From CAVTWH01 sp963794685 (GTDB lineage Bacteria; Actinomycetota; Actinomycetes; Mycobacteriales; Micromonosporaceae): a stretch of 64,000 nt of DNA. The translations under genes and the position numbers were made by a program. Every line of letters starts with the position of its first letter. Positions within the stretch are counted from its first letter, which is position 1. Location: contig CAWCFK010000020.1 of NCBI GenBank assembly GCA_963794685.1, forward strand, positions 186,001 through 250,000, written 5' to 3'. This document shows, one piece after another, positions 26,632 through 34,914 of this stretch. Under the pieces are notes generated by a model, which had not been told where the DNA came from, ran no database searches, and saw only the letters and a list, made by a program, of their open reading frames with translations.

Positions 26632-27953
26632 GTGACTGTTACTTCCTCTGAGACCCCCGTGCCCGACCTGGCGAGCGTCGAGGCGCGCAATGGCGCGCGC
26701 CGGTCGCCGTGGTGGTCGGTGGCCGCGATCGGATCGGCATCTTCGCGCTCGTGACGACCGAGTTCCTGCCCGCCAGCCTGCTGCCACGGATCGCCGCGGA
26801 CATGGGTACCAGCGAAGGCACCGCCGGCCAGGCGGTGACCGCGACGGCGATCATGGGGGCGATCACCGCGCCGACGATCGCCGTTGTGGTGCCCAAGTTG
26901 GACCGTCGACGGCTGCTGGCCCTGCTGACGCTGCTCGCGGCGGTGTCCAACGTGCTGGTGGCGCTGGCCCCGTCGTTCTGGGTGCTGCTGGCCGCCCGGC
27001 TGGTCCTCGGGGTGGCGATCGCCGGATTCTGGGCGATGGCGCTCGCGGTGGTCGGGCAACTCGTCCCCGCCGACCGGCTCGGCCGGGCGATGACGGTGGT
27101 CAACCTGGGGGTGTCGCTGGCGACCGTGCTAGCGGTCCCGGTCGGCACCTACCTGGGCGAGGCGTGGGGGTGGCGGCCGGTGTTCTGGCTCGCCGCTGCC
27201 GTCGCGTTGGCGGCCCTGGGACTGCTGCTGGCCTGGCTGCCGCCGGTACCGGCAGCCGGGGCGCCGCCGCTGCGCTCACTGGCGCAGGTGGCCCGCTCCC
27301 CAATCATGATCATCGGGCTGGCCGCCATCGGGCTCATCGCCGGTGGTCACTTCATGGCGTTCACCTACGTGCGGCCGGCTACCGAGCGGGTTCCGTCGAT
27401 CACACCGGGGTCGCTCGCAGCCCTGCTGACGATCTTCGGGATCGCGGCGTTCGCCGGCAACCTGGTGCTCGGCCCGCTGGCGGACCGGCGGCTAAGGCTG
27501 ACCGTGCTGCTCACCCCGACGCTGATCGGGGTGGCGACCGTCGGGTTCGCGCTGCTGGCCAACTCGTACCCGCTGGTGGCCGTTGCCGTGGCGATCTGGG
27601 GGTTCGGCTTCGGCGCGGTCCCGACCGTGGCGATGACCTGGATCGCCCGGGCGGAGCCGGATCGGCTGGAGGCCGCCGGCAGCCTGACCACCGGCATGTT
27701 CCAGGTCGCGATCGCGTTGGGGGCGGCGGTCGGCGGCGTTCTCGTCGACGTGTTCAGCGTCCAGGTCGCCTTCCTGGTGGCGGGGATCGCCGCGACGACC
27801 GGCGGCGTGCTACTGCCAACGCACGCCTACTGGCTAACGCACGCCGGAAGTGACCGCAGCGTCGCCGGTGTGCCGCCAACGGGCAGGTGGCGCACCGGCG
27901 TGCCGGCGGAACGCCCGGCTGAACGCAGCCTGCGACCCGTAGCCCAGGCGTAG
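26632..27953 (+). pseudogene. MFS transporter, frameshifted by a 5-bp duplication
   Basis: Drug-efflux-type major facilitator (DHA1/arabinose-efflux-like) with about twelve membrane segments. The N-terminal piece ends RRSPWWSVAAIG in one frame and resumes at GIFALVTTEFLPASLLPRIA two frames over. At 26732-26741 ATCGG is present twice in tandem; removing one copy restores a continuous 438-codon gene. The rest is intact, ending in a tail that overlaps the 3' end of the convergent AraC gene by 120 bases. If real, the duplication inactivates the transporter; an internal start near 26709 would lack the first helix. Confidence 0.82.
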
Positions 27954-28697
27954 CGCCACCTCGGTGACCGTCCGCTGTTCGGCCAGCAACTGCTTCGCCT
28001 GCTCCATCCGTACCCGGGTCAGGTAGTTTGCCGGCGAGTCACCGACCAGCAGCCGGAACCGCTTGGCGAACGCCGACCGTGAGGTGAGCGCGATCCGGGC
28101 CAGTTGATCCACCGTCCACGGCGCGCCGGGGGTGTCGTGGATGGCCGTCAGCGCCCGGCCGATATCGGTGTCCCGCAACGGCATCCACAGCAGATCGGTA
28201 CTGCCGCAGCCGCCCTCCACCCAGGCCCGGATCGCCGCGGCGGCGACCACCCCGGCCAACTGAGCCACCACCGACCGGGAGCCGGGCCGGGCCTGCGCCG
28301 CCTCGCTGGCCATGCTCTCGATCAGCGCGGCCACCACCGGCTCCCGGCTGATCAGGCAGCACGCGACGACCGCGCTCGGCATCGCGGCAACGATCCGCTC
28401 CGCAGCCGGCGAGGTGATCTCCAGGTCACCGGTGTGCAGCACAGTTTCGTCGTCGGCCAGCACGGTGTGCTCACCGCCCCTGGGCAACAGCAGGAAGTCG
28501 CTCGCGGCGAGCCGCACGGACACGTCGCCACCACGTACCCGCACACTGCCCCGGGCGACGAAGTGGAACCGGGCGACGCGGCCCCGCTCGCTGTGCTGTT
28601 CCCCGCTGGCCAACAGCTGTCTGCGGTAGCCGCCGACCGACCAGCGCAGCCGTTCCAGCACATCACTCAGCTCATCGCGGTCCCCGATCGCGCTCAC
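27834..28697 (-). CDS. AraC-family regulator with cupin-like sensor domain
   Basis: A 287-residue regulator. The N-terminal half is beta-rich (VARFHFVARGSVRVRGG, FLLLPRGGEHTVL), as in AraC_binding/cupin_6 sensors. The C-terminal half has two HTHs: WTVDQLARIALTSRSAFAKR and TVTEVALRLGYGSQAAFSRA, ending HAGAPPARWR. GTG 28697 is chosen because GGGAG lies ten bases upstream and because the longer open frame upstream consists of a 44-bp tandem repeat. It probably regulates the convergent MFS gene; this pairing of cupin AraC with MFS exporters is common. Effector unknown. Confidence 0.88.
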   Translation of the reverse strand: MSAIGDRDELSDVLERLRWSVGGYRRQLLASGEQHSERGRVARFHFVARGSVRVRGGDVSVRLAASDFLLLPRGGEHTVLADDETVLHTGDLEITSPAAERIVAAMPSAVVACCLISREPVVAALIESMASEAAQARPGSRSVVAQLAGVVAAAAIRAWVEGGCGSTDLLWMPLRDTDIGRALTAIHDTPGAPWTVDQLARIALTSRSAFAKRFRLLVGDSPANYLTRVRMEQAKQLLAEQRTVTEVALRLGYGSQAAFSRAFRRHAGAPPARWRHTGDAAVTSGVR

Positions 28698-28717
28698 GTG
28701 CAGGTCAAGCTCCCGGA

Positions 28718-28821
28718 CCGGGCCGGCATTCCCGCCGCAGCTCGCGGCTGGGGCTAACTGTCCGGGCCGGCATCCCCGCCGCAGCTCGCGGCTGGGGCTA
28801 ACTGTCCGGGCCGGCACTCCC
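28718..28821. repeat. 44-bp tandem repeat, two copies plus a partial third
   Basis: Units start at 28718, 28762 and 28806 (the last partial), differing by single bases. They fill the gap between the AraC start and the divergent gene at 28874, so copy number could alter promoter spacing. Confidence 0.9.
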
Positions 28822-28861
28822 GGCACAGTCGGCGGCCGGGTTAAATGACGGACCCGGGCGC

Positions 28862-28867
28862 TACCGT
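28862..28867 (+). promoter_or_regulatory. -10 element, leaderless start
   Basis: TACCGT lies six bases before the ATG at 28874, with no ribosome site between. Confidence 0.45.
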
Positions 28868-28873
28868 CGCGGC

Positions 28874-29623
28874 ATGGCAGCCGATCCGCCGGTGGAGAAG
28901 TTCAGCGTTCGCGAGTTCGCCGCCCTCGTGGTGCTCGCCGCGCACGGGCGGGAGCTGGGCAATCCGGAGTTCGTCGCGCTCGCCGGCTTCCCGCTGACCG
29001 GGGCGGCCCGGCACCGGCTGGTCGACCTCGGGCTGATCGACAGCCGCAAGGTCGGCCGGGCGTACGCCCACCGGCTCACCGAGGACGGCTGGCGACGCTG
29101 CCCGCAGATCTTCGCCACCGGCCGTCCCGGCCGTGCCGGTTCGGCCGGTGGCGCACTGTTCGCCCTCCTCGACGGCGTGCAGCAGGCGCTGACCACCCGC
29201 CGGCTCAGCCACGCCGACTTCTTCGGCCCCACAACCGATCCGGCCCGACCCGACAGCCGACCCGACAGCCCACCCGAGCAGGCCCCGGCAGCCGGCCCGG
29301 AAGCCGGAATGGAGGAGGGCGGCGTGGCTGTCGTGCCCCGGCAGCGGGGCGGGGCGCGTGATCCGATCGCGGACGGGATCCGGGCGGCGTACGCGCGGCT
29401 GGCGCGGGCTCCGGGAGCCTGGGTGGGCCTGGCCGACCTGCGCGACGAGCTGCCCGGCTTCTCCAGGGGCCAGGTGGACGTGGGGCTGCGCCAGTTGTCC
29501 TTCGTGCCGGGCGTGAGCCTCATCCCGGTGGCTGCCCTGGCCGCGTTGCAGCCACGCGACCGGCGGGCTGCCATCATGCTCGGCGACTACCCGGCACACG
29601 CGCTGCGCATCGAATCCGCGTGA
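28874..29623 (+). CDS. hypothetical protein with winged-helix-like segment
   Basis: A 249-residue soluble protein I cannot assign to a family. The first 80 residues (EFAALVVLAAHGRELGNPEF, ARHRLVDLGLIDSRKVGRAY, AHRLTEDGW) read like a winged-helix domain: helix, turn, recognition helix and wing. A Pro/Arg/Ser-rich linker (about 120-160) leads to a second helical domain (IRAAYARLARAPGAWVGLAD) that may be another winged helix. The start looks leaderless, and the 3' end, including the TGA, is duplicated in tandem. A nucleic-acid-binding role is an inference from fold impression only. Confidence 0.7.
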   Translation: MAADPPVEKFSVREFAALVVLAAHGRELGNPEFVALAGFPLTGAARHRLVDLGLIDSRKVGRAYAHRLTEDGWRRCPQIFATGRPGRAGSAGGALFALLDGVQQALTTRRLSHADFFGPTTDPARPDSRPDSPPEQAPAAGPEAGMEEGGVAVVPRQRGGARDPIADGIRAAYARLARAPGAWVGLADLRDELPGFSRGQVDVGLRQLSFVPGVSLIPVAALAALQPRDRRAAIMLGDYPAHALRIESA

Positions 29624-29653
29624 CCGGGCGGCGCATCGAATCCGCGTGACCGG
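29605..29653. repeat. 26-bp tandem duplication spanning a stop codon
   Basis: CGCATCGAATCCGCGTGACC recurs at 29606 and 29632. The first copy encodes the last residues RIESA and the TGA of the upstream gene; the second is non-coding. Confidence 0.9.
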
Positions 29654-29887
29654 ATAGTGCTGCGGGGGGCAGCGTTTGCGCAGGTAGGCCAGGCAGACCG
29701 ACCACATCCATTGATACATTTAGAACTATCGCATTACCCACGGGTCACAATTCGCCGGCAGGCGCTAGGCTTGGCGCGCACAGCACAAAGTACTGCGACA
29801 CGCGGGCGGGCGTCGTCGCCGGGCGTCACCGGGGCAGGGCCGAGCCGGCCAGCCGCGGCGACCCACCCAACAGGAGGTGTGCGGCAG

Positions 29888-30835
29888 GTGTCGACCGACG
29901 CGACGGCGGCCACGCTGCGACACGAGGCGCTGCTCTACCCGACCACCGAGGCGTTGCTGGACACGGTGATCCCGTTCGTCCAGGACGGACTGGCCCGACG
30001 CGAGCCGGTGCTGATCGCGGTACCGGAATGCCGGTACAAGCTGATCGCCGACGCCCTCGGCGAAGCGCACCGCCAGGTCGAGTTCGTCGAGCTGGGCCGG
30101 GTTTCCCGCAACCCCAACCTGATCCTGCCCACCGTGCTGCGCCCGTTCCTGGACCGCTACCCGAACCAGCCGACCCGGATCGTCGCCGAACAGGTGTGGC
30201 CGGGCCGGTTCCCGGCCGAGGCGACCCAGGTGATCCGCTGTGAGGCGGTCACCAACTGGCTGCTCGCCGACCGCCCGACCACCCTGCTCTGCCTCTACGA
30301 CGCCGACCAACTCGACGCGAACCTGCTGGGCCTGGCCGGCCGCACCCACCCGTTCGTGGTCGAGGGCGGCGAGCGCCACCGGTGCGAGCTGTACGCGCCG
30401 GCCGAACGGGTGCTGGACAACCTCAACGACCCGGTGCCGGACACCTCCCCGGCCAGCGTCGACGTGGCCCTCGCCCGGTACCAGGTGACCGAGGTCCGGG
30501 ACCTGATCGCCGGCTACGGCGGCCGGCTCGGACTGGCCGACGAACGGGTCGCGGACCTGTTGCGGGCACTCGACGAGGTGGCCGAACCGACGCTGCGGCA
30601 GTACCCGCACACCGGCCGGCTGCGCGTCACCGACGACCCCGATCGGCTGCTCTGCGAGATCCGCACCCCGGGCACCGGCTACGACCCGATCGCCGGGCTC
30701 CGGCCGACCGAGGCCGACAGCCCGTTCGGCCACGGCGTACTCGCCGCGAACCGGCTCTGTGACCTGAGCGAGACCCACCTGCACACCCGGGCGCGACCCG
30801 AGACTGCCGCGCTTTACCTGGTCATGTGGCCATAG
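29888..30835 (+). CDS. MEDS-domain sensor with anti-sigma (HATPase-like) C-terminus
   Basis: A 315-residue protein. The N-terminal half (HEALLYPTTEALLDTVIPFV, then EPVLIAVPECRY, and CLYDADQLDAN) is a MEDS domain, first described in methylotroph/methanogen sensors and common in actinobacterial stress regulators. The C-terminal half (ARYQVTEVRDLIAGYGGRLG to AALYLVMWP) resembles an RsbW-type histidine-kinase ATPase fold, though the usual N- and G-box motifs are hard to see. GTG 29888 follows AGGAGG at about 29872. It probably modulates an anti-sigma/anti-anti-sigma pathway; partner genes are not adjacent. Confidence 0.8.
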   Translation: MSTDATAATLRHEALLYPTTEALLDTVIPFVQDGLARREPVLIAVPECRYKLIADALGEAHRQVEFVELGRVSRNPNLILPTVLRPFLDRYPNQPTRIVAEQVWPGRFPAEATQVIRCEAVTNWLLADRPTTLLCLYDADQLDANLLGLAGRTHPFVVEGGERHRCELYAPAERVLDNLNDPVPDTSPASVDVALARYQVTEVRDLIAGYGGRLGLADERVADLLRALDEVAEPTLRQYPHTGRLRVTDDPDRLLCEIRTPGTGYDPIAGLRPTEADSPFGHGVLAANRLCDLSETHLHTRARPETAALYLVMWP

Positions 30836-30973
30836 CACGATCAACCACAGTGGACGGTTACGGGTCCCGTCGATGGGTCCAGTGATACCCGTCACCGGGT
30901 ACCGCCGAGGGTCGTTGAAGGGTGTGCCAGTGTTCTAGCGCCCCCTCCCCTATGCGAGAGAAACCGACGGCAG

Positions 30974-33250
30974 ATGGTTCACTCCTCCGCACCAAGCCGG
31001 CCCGCTGACCCGCTCCCCTCGCCCGCGATCCCCGCGTTCTGCTGTGCGGTGCTGGCGGCCGGAGTCTTCGGACTGCTCCCCCAACTGTTGGCCACCACGA
31101 TCGCCGTTGCGGTCAGCGCCACCGTGTCCGGCGCCAACCTGGTGTGGATCGCCGGTCGGCAGCCGATCAACCCACCACTGACCCGGGTGGCCGTCGGCAT
31201 CCTCGGCGCCGCCGTGCTCGGCTTGGCCGCCACCGCCGCCCTCTCGATGGCCGGCAGCGACGAACAGAACCTGGTCACCCGGGCCGGGTTGTTCGTCTGT
31301 ACCGCGCTGTTCCTGGTCGGGCTGCCGATGCTGCCCGGCGGGCACCGCGGCCGCAACTGGGTCAACCGCACGGTTAACGGCCTCATCCTCGGCTCCGCCG
31401 CGCTGTTCGCGGTGTGCCTGCTCTGGCTGCCGGACAGTGCCCGGCACTCGCCGCAGATCGTCGGCGTGCTGCTGATGACCGGGCTGGCCAGTCCGGTGCT
31501 GCTGTTCGGCGCGCTGACCGCCGGCAACCGGCCCGGCGGCGTCTCCTGCCACCTGGGCGCCGCACTGTGCGTGCTCGGACTCGGCGACTTCGCGCTGGCC
31601 GCCGAGAACGTCCTCGCCGTCGTCCCGGTCGCGGCCGCACTGATGATCTTCGGCCCCGTGCTGCTCTGGTACGGCGCCCGCGACGTCACCCGCGCACAAC
31701 CGGCCAAACCGGCGAAGCCGGGCCGGCCCGGCGGGCTGCTGTGGCGGGCCGGACTGCACCTCACCCCGGTGCTGGTGGTCGCCGTGGCAGCCGGTTGGGC
31801 CTGCTGGCACCACGCCCGACCGGAGGGGATCACCGTGCTGCTCGGCCCGGTGCTGCTCGCCCTGATGGCGGTCCGCGAATGGCTCGGCCACCTCGGCCAG
31901 CACTCCGGCCGGGAGGAGCTGGCCCACCTGCACGTCGCCATCGAACGGCTGCGCCGCCGGCGGCCCGGCACCGACGCCTCGTGGAACGTCGCGGACCGGC
32001 CGGCCGCCGACCCGACCGGGTTCACCCTGCTCCCCGGCCCGGCCACCCGCCGCCGCCTGATCGGACTGCTCAAGGAGCGGCTCACCGGGCACGGCCGGTC
32101 CGGTGCGCTGCTGCTCGTCGGGTTCCCCGCCGGCCTGGACCGGCGACGCCTCGCCAGCGTCTCCGACCTGCAGGTCGCGGTGGGCACCGGCGGGCTCGCG
32201 GCCCGTGTCGACGACCACAGCTTCCTGGTCCTGGTGGACGGCGGGCCGATGCGCGCCGGGGTGGTCGCCGCCACCCTGGTCGGCGCACTCTCCGAGCGGT
32301 TCCCCGAGGCCACCCGCAACGGTGCCCCGGCGGTCAGCATCGGGCTGGCCGAACTCGTCGACGGAGCGAGCCCGGACGGGGTCCTCGAACGGGCCAGGAT
32401 CGCCCAACGCCGGGCCGCCCGGCTGGGTACCGGCATCGAGTGGTTCGACGCCGACATCGCCGCCGCCGAAGCCCGGCACCAGGTGATCTGCCGGGAACTC
32501 CCGGGCGCGCTGGCCCGCGACGAGTTCACCCTGCTGTACCGCCCGGTGGTGGACCTGGCCACCGACCGCCCGGTCGGCGCGCAGCCGACGGTGCGCTGGC
32601 GCAGCCCGGCGCTGGGCACCGTGCCGGCAACCGAGTTCCTGCCGGCCGCCGGGCACAGCCCGGAACTGGCCAGCCTGGGCACCTGGATCCTGTCCAGCAC
32701 CTGCCACCAACTCAGCCGCTGGCTCGGCGACGAGCTCGACCTGTGGATGATGCTGCGGATCGTCGGCCCGTACCTGTTCCATCCCAAGCTGGTCGACGGG
32801 ATCGGCTCCCAGTTGCGCCGCAACGCGGTCCCCAGTGGTCGGCTGGTGCTGGAGACGAGCGAGGACACCGTCGCCGACGACCAGCCCGCCGCCGTCGCGC
32901 AGTTGAACCGGCTGCGCCAACTCGGCGCCCGCACCGGCCTGGTCGCCACCGGCAACAGCGGTCTGCCGATGGCGCAGCTGCGGCGGCTGCCGGTGGACAT
33001 GCTCAAGATCGGCGCATCACTGGAGCCGTCGGTGATCCCGACCACCCGGGCGCTGACCCTGGTCAGCCAGATCGCCCGGCGCTACGGGGTGGAACTGGTG
33101 GTGGACGGCGTGGGTGACACCGACGAACTGGCCCGGGTCCGGGCGGCCGGCTGCCGGCTGGTCGCCGGCCCGGTGTTCGGCGCGCCGATGGCCGCCGAGC
33201 GCTTCGAGGCGCTGCTGCGCGACTTCCACAGCCCGGTCGAGCCGGCCTGA
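30974..33250 (+). CDS. polytopic membrane protein with degenerate GGDEF and EAL domains
   Basis: A 758-residue protein. About ten membrane helices occupy residues 15-310. A GGDEF-like domain (about 360-500) has lost its signature: the position reads GGLAARVDDHSF. The EAL-like domain (about 510-750) has QPTVRW where EALLRW is expected, DMLKIGASL for DxLKID, and VVDGVGD for the usual EGVE. Thus both cyclic-di-GMP catalytic sites are absent, and it more likely acts as a receptor or structural element. Some in-frame codons upstream are possible, but the ATG at 30974 gives a sensible N-terminus before the first helix. Its stop is adjacent to that of the convergent sortase gene. Confidence 0.85.
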   Translation: MVHSSAPSRPADPLPSPAIPAFCCAVLAAGVFGLLPQLLATTIAVAVSATVSGANLVWIAGRQPINPPLTRVAVGILGAAVLGLAATAALSMAGSDEQNLVTRAGLFVCTALFLVGLPMLPGGHRGRNWVNRTVNGLILGSAALFAVCLLWLPDSARHSPQIVGVLLMTGLASPVLLFGALTAGNRPGGVSCHLGAALCVLGLGDFALAAENVLAVVPVAAALMIFGPVLLWYGARDVTRAQPAKPAKPGRPGGLLWRAGLHLTPVLVVAVAAGWACWHHARPEGITVLLGPVLLALMAVREWLGHLGQHSGREELAHLHVAIERLRRRRPGTDASWNVADRPAADPTGFTLLPGPATRRRLIGLLKERLTGHGRSGALLLVGFPAGLDRRRLASVSDLQVAVGTGGLAARVDDHSFLVLVDGGPMRAGVVAATLVGALSERFPEATRNGAPAVSIGLAELVDGASPDGVLERARIAQRRAARLGTGIEWFDADIAAAEARHQVICRELPGALARDEFTLLYRPVVDLATDRPVGAQPTVRWRSPALGTVPATEFLPAAGHSPELASLGTWILSSTCHQLSRWLGDELDLWMMLRIVGPYLFHPKLVDGIGSQLRRNAVPSGRLVLETSEDTVADDQPAAVAQLNRLRQLGARTGLVATGNSGLPMAQLRRLPVDMLKIGASLEPSVIPTTRALTLVSQIARRYGVELVVDGVGDTDELARVRAAGCRLVAGPVFGAPMAAERFEALLRDFHSPVEPA

Positions 33251-33949
33251 TCAGCCGGCCACCGCGTACACCACGACATTGTCCAGATAGGAGTGCGCGC
33301 GCCGGTCGAAGGCGCCGCCACAGGTGATCAGGCGCAGCTCCGGGCCGGGGGTGGGGCCGTACACCCGGGCGGTGGGGAACTCGTCCTTGGCGTAGCGGCC
33401 CACCTCCACAACGTGGAACGTCAACCACTGGCCGGACCGGTCGACCAGGATCGCGGTACCGGCGGTGAGGGTTCGCAGCCTGGCGAAGACGGCCGGTCCC
33501 CTGGTGGAGTCGACGTGCCCGGCGAGCACGGCCGGCCCGGGGTCGCCCGGCGCCGGACCGCCCGCGTACCAACCGGCATGCGCGAAGTCCACCGGCGCGG
33601 CAAGCTCACCGGCCGGGCCCAGCGCCAGCCGTTCCAGGGTGGTGTCGACGCCGATCGCCGGTATCCGCAGCCGGGTCGGCGCGGCCAGCGCCGCAGCGCC
33701 GGTCATCGCCTCGGTCAACGACCCGGGCGCGGTCCAGTGCGCCACCGCGACCGGTTCGCGGCTCGGCAGCCACCTGCCGGCCAGCCCGCCGCCGGCCGCT
33801 GCGACCGCCGCCAGCCCGCAGACCAGCAGCAGCACCGCGAGCACCCGCCGCCCCGCCCCGGTGTCCGGCAGCGCGGGGGCCGGCGGGTACCGCGAGGTGG
33901 TCGGCCAGTCGGGTGGGCGGGCCGGCGGACGCTGATCAGTGGGTCGCAT
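33251..33949 (-). CDS. class F sortase
   Basis: A 232-residue membrane-anchored transpeptidase: one N-terminal helix (about 36-58) and an extracellular sortase barrel. Catalytic residues are visible: His145 in LAGHVDSTRG, Cys210 in LRLITCGGAFD, and Arg217 in DRRAHSYLDN. The Cys followed by GG and the small size fit the actinobacterial class F group. An LPDTG pentapeptide lies just before the membrane helix (residues 27-31). The start overlaps the upstream DUF4397 gene by 14 bases, suggesting the latter is a partner or substrate. Confidence 0.92.
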   Translation of the reverse strand: MRPTDQRPPARPPDWPTTSRYPPAPALPDTGAGRRVLAVLLLVCGLAAVAAAGGGLAGRWLPSREPVAVAHWTAPGSLTEAMTGAAALAAPTRLRIPAIGVDTTLERLALGPAGELAAPVDFAHAGWYAGGPAPGDPGPAVLAGHVDSTRGPAVFARLRTLTAGTAILVDRSGQWLTFHVVEVGRYAKDEFPTARVYGPTPGPELRLITCGGAFDRRAHSYLDNVVVYAVAG

Positions 33950-34802
33950 CCGGTGCCCGGGTACGGGTGGTTCGGCGCAGCAGCAGCACTCCGCAGCCGG
34001 CGACCAGCGCGCCGGCTACCGCCAGCAGGACCAGCAGCCACGGGAAGGCGGCCGGCGCGCTGCCACCGGCCCCGGTGGGTACCCCGCCGGCCGGTGTGAT
34101 CGCGCCACTGACCGCGTCCGGGCGCAGCACGCTGGTCAGCCCGCCGCTACCGTCCAGCACGATCAGCGAGTACACCGCGCCCGCGTCGAGATCGGCGCTG
34201 GTGCTGGTGGCGGTGCCGGCCGGCGGGCGCAGCGTCAGCGTCCAGCTCCCGGCCGCCACCTGTGCGTACCCGGTGGCGCTGGCGAAGTTGGCGTGCTGGG
34301 CGACGACCGTGCCGTCGTTGGTGGTGATGTCCAGCACCGGCGCCTTCACCGACGCCTGGATCACTCGCACCTTCGCCTTCCCGGACGCGGGCGCGCCGAG
34401 GTCGTCGGGGATCACCGTGAGTCCCAGGTCGACGAAGCGCCCCACCCCGGCCACCGTGTACGCGTCCCCGGCCACCACGTCCACCCGGGTACTGAGCACC
34501 GGCGCGCTCGCCGGCGGGCTGCCCTGCTTGCGCATCGCGACCGTGTACCCGCCCGCCGGCAGCGCCAGATACGGCGACACCACCCCGTACCCGACCGCCT
34601 TGAACACCTGCTGGCTGATCGCCCCGGACAGCGAGCTGAGGTAGACGTCCACGGCCGGGGTGTCCGGCGACAGGTGCGCCAGCCGCACGTACCCGACCCC
34701 GGCCGCCACGGCGGGCGTCGGCGCGACGCCCGCCAGCACTCCGGACAGCAGTAACACGGCCACCACGGTGGCAAAGAAGCGGTTTACGCGGGCGGCGCTC
34801 AT
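33936..34802 (-). CDS. secreted DUF4397 protein with C-terminal membrane anchor
   Basis: A 288-residue surface protein. A signal peptide (RFFATVVAVLLLSGVLAG, cleavage after AVA) precedes a repeated beta-domain starting YVRLAHLSPDTPAVDVYLS, the hallmark of DUF4397. The C-terminus has a Ser/Pro/Gly linker, a hydrophobic helix (FPWLLVLLAVAGALVAG) and a basic tail, resembling a sorting signal without a canonical LPxTG. ATG 34802 has GGAG six bases upstream; GTG 34814 is an alternative. It overlaps the sortase gene and is probably displayed or anchored with it. Function unknown. Confidence 0.88.
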   Translation of the reverse strand: MSAARVNRFFATVVAVLLLSGVLAGVAPTPAVAAGVGYVRLAHLSPDTPAVDVYLSSLSGAISQQVFKAVGYGVVSPYLALPAGGYTVAMRKQGSPPASAPVLSTRVDVVAGDAYTVAGVGRFVDLGLTVIPDDLGAPASGKAKVRVIQASVKAPVLDITTNDGTVVAQHANFASATGYAQVAAGSWTLTLRPPAGTATSTSADLDAGAVYSLIVLDGSGGLTSVLRPDAVSGAITPAGGVPTGAGGSAPAAFPWLLVLLAVAGALVAGCGVLLLRRTTRTRAPDATH

Positions 34803-34835
34803 CAGCGGCTCCACATCTCTTCGGAATCAGGGGAA

Positions 34836-34912
34836 GGGTCAGAGGGTCAGCGGATCAGGGTCAGAGGGTCAGCGGATCAGGGTCAGCGGGTCAGCGGATC
34901 AGGCGGGCAGCG
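34836..34912. repeat. 22-bp-type tandem repeats after the polytopic membrane protein gene
   Basis: A block built from AGGGTCAGCGGATCAGG-type units is repeated about three times, with degenerate edges reaching the stop codon at 34915. On the minus strand it creates a series of extra TGA triplets downstream of the real stop. Confidence 0.8.
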
Positions 34913-34914
34913 GG

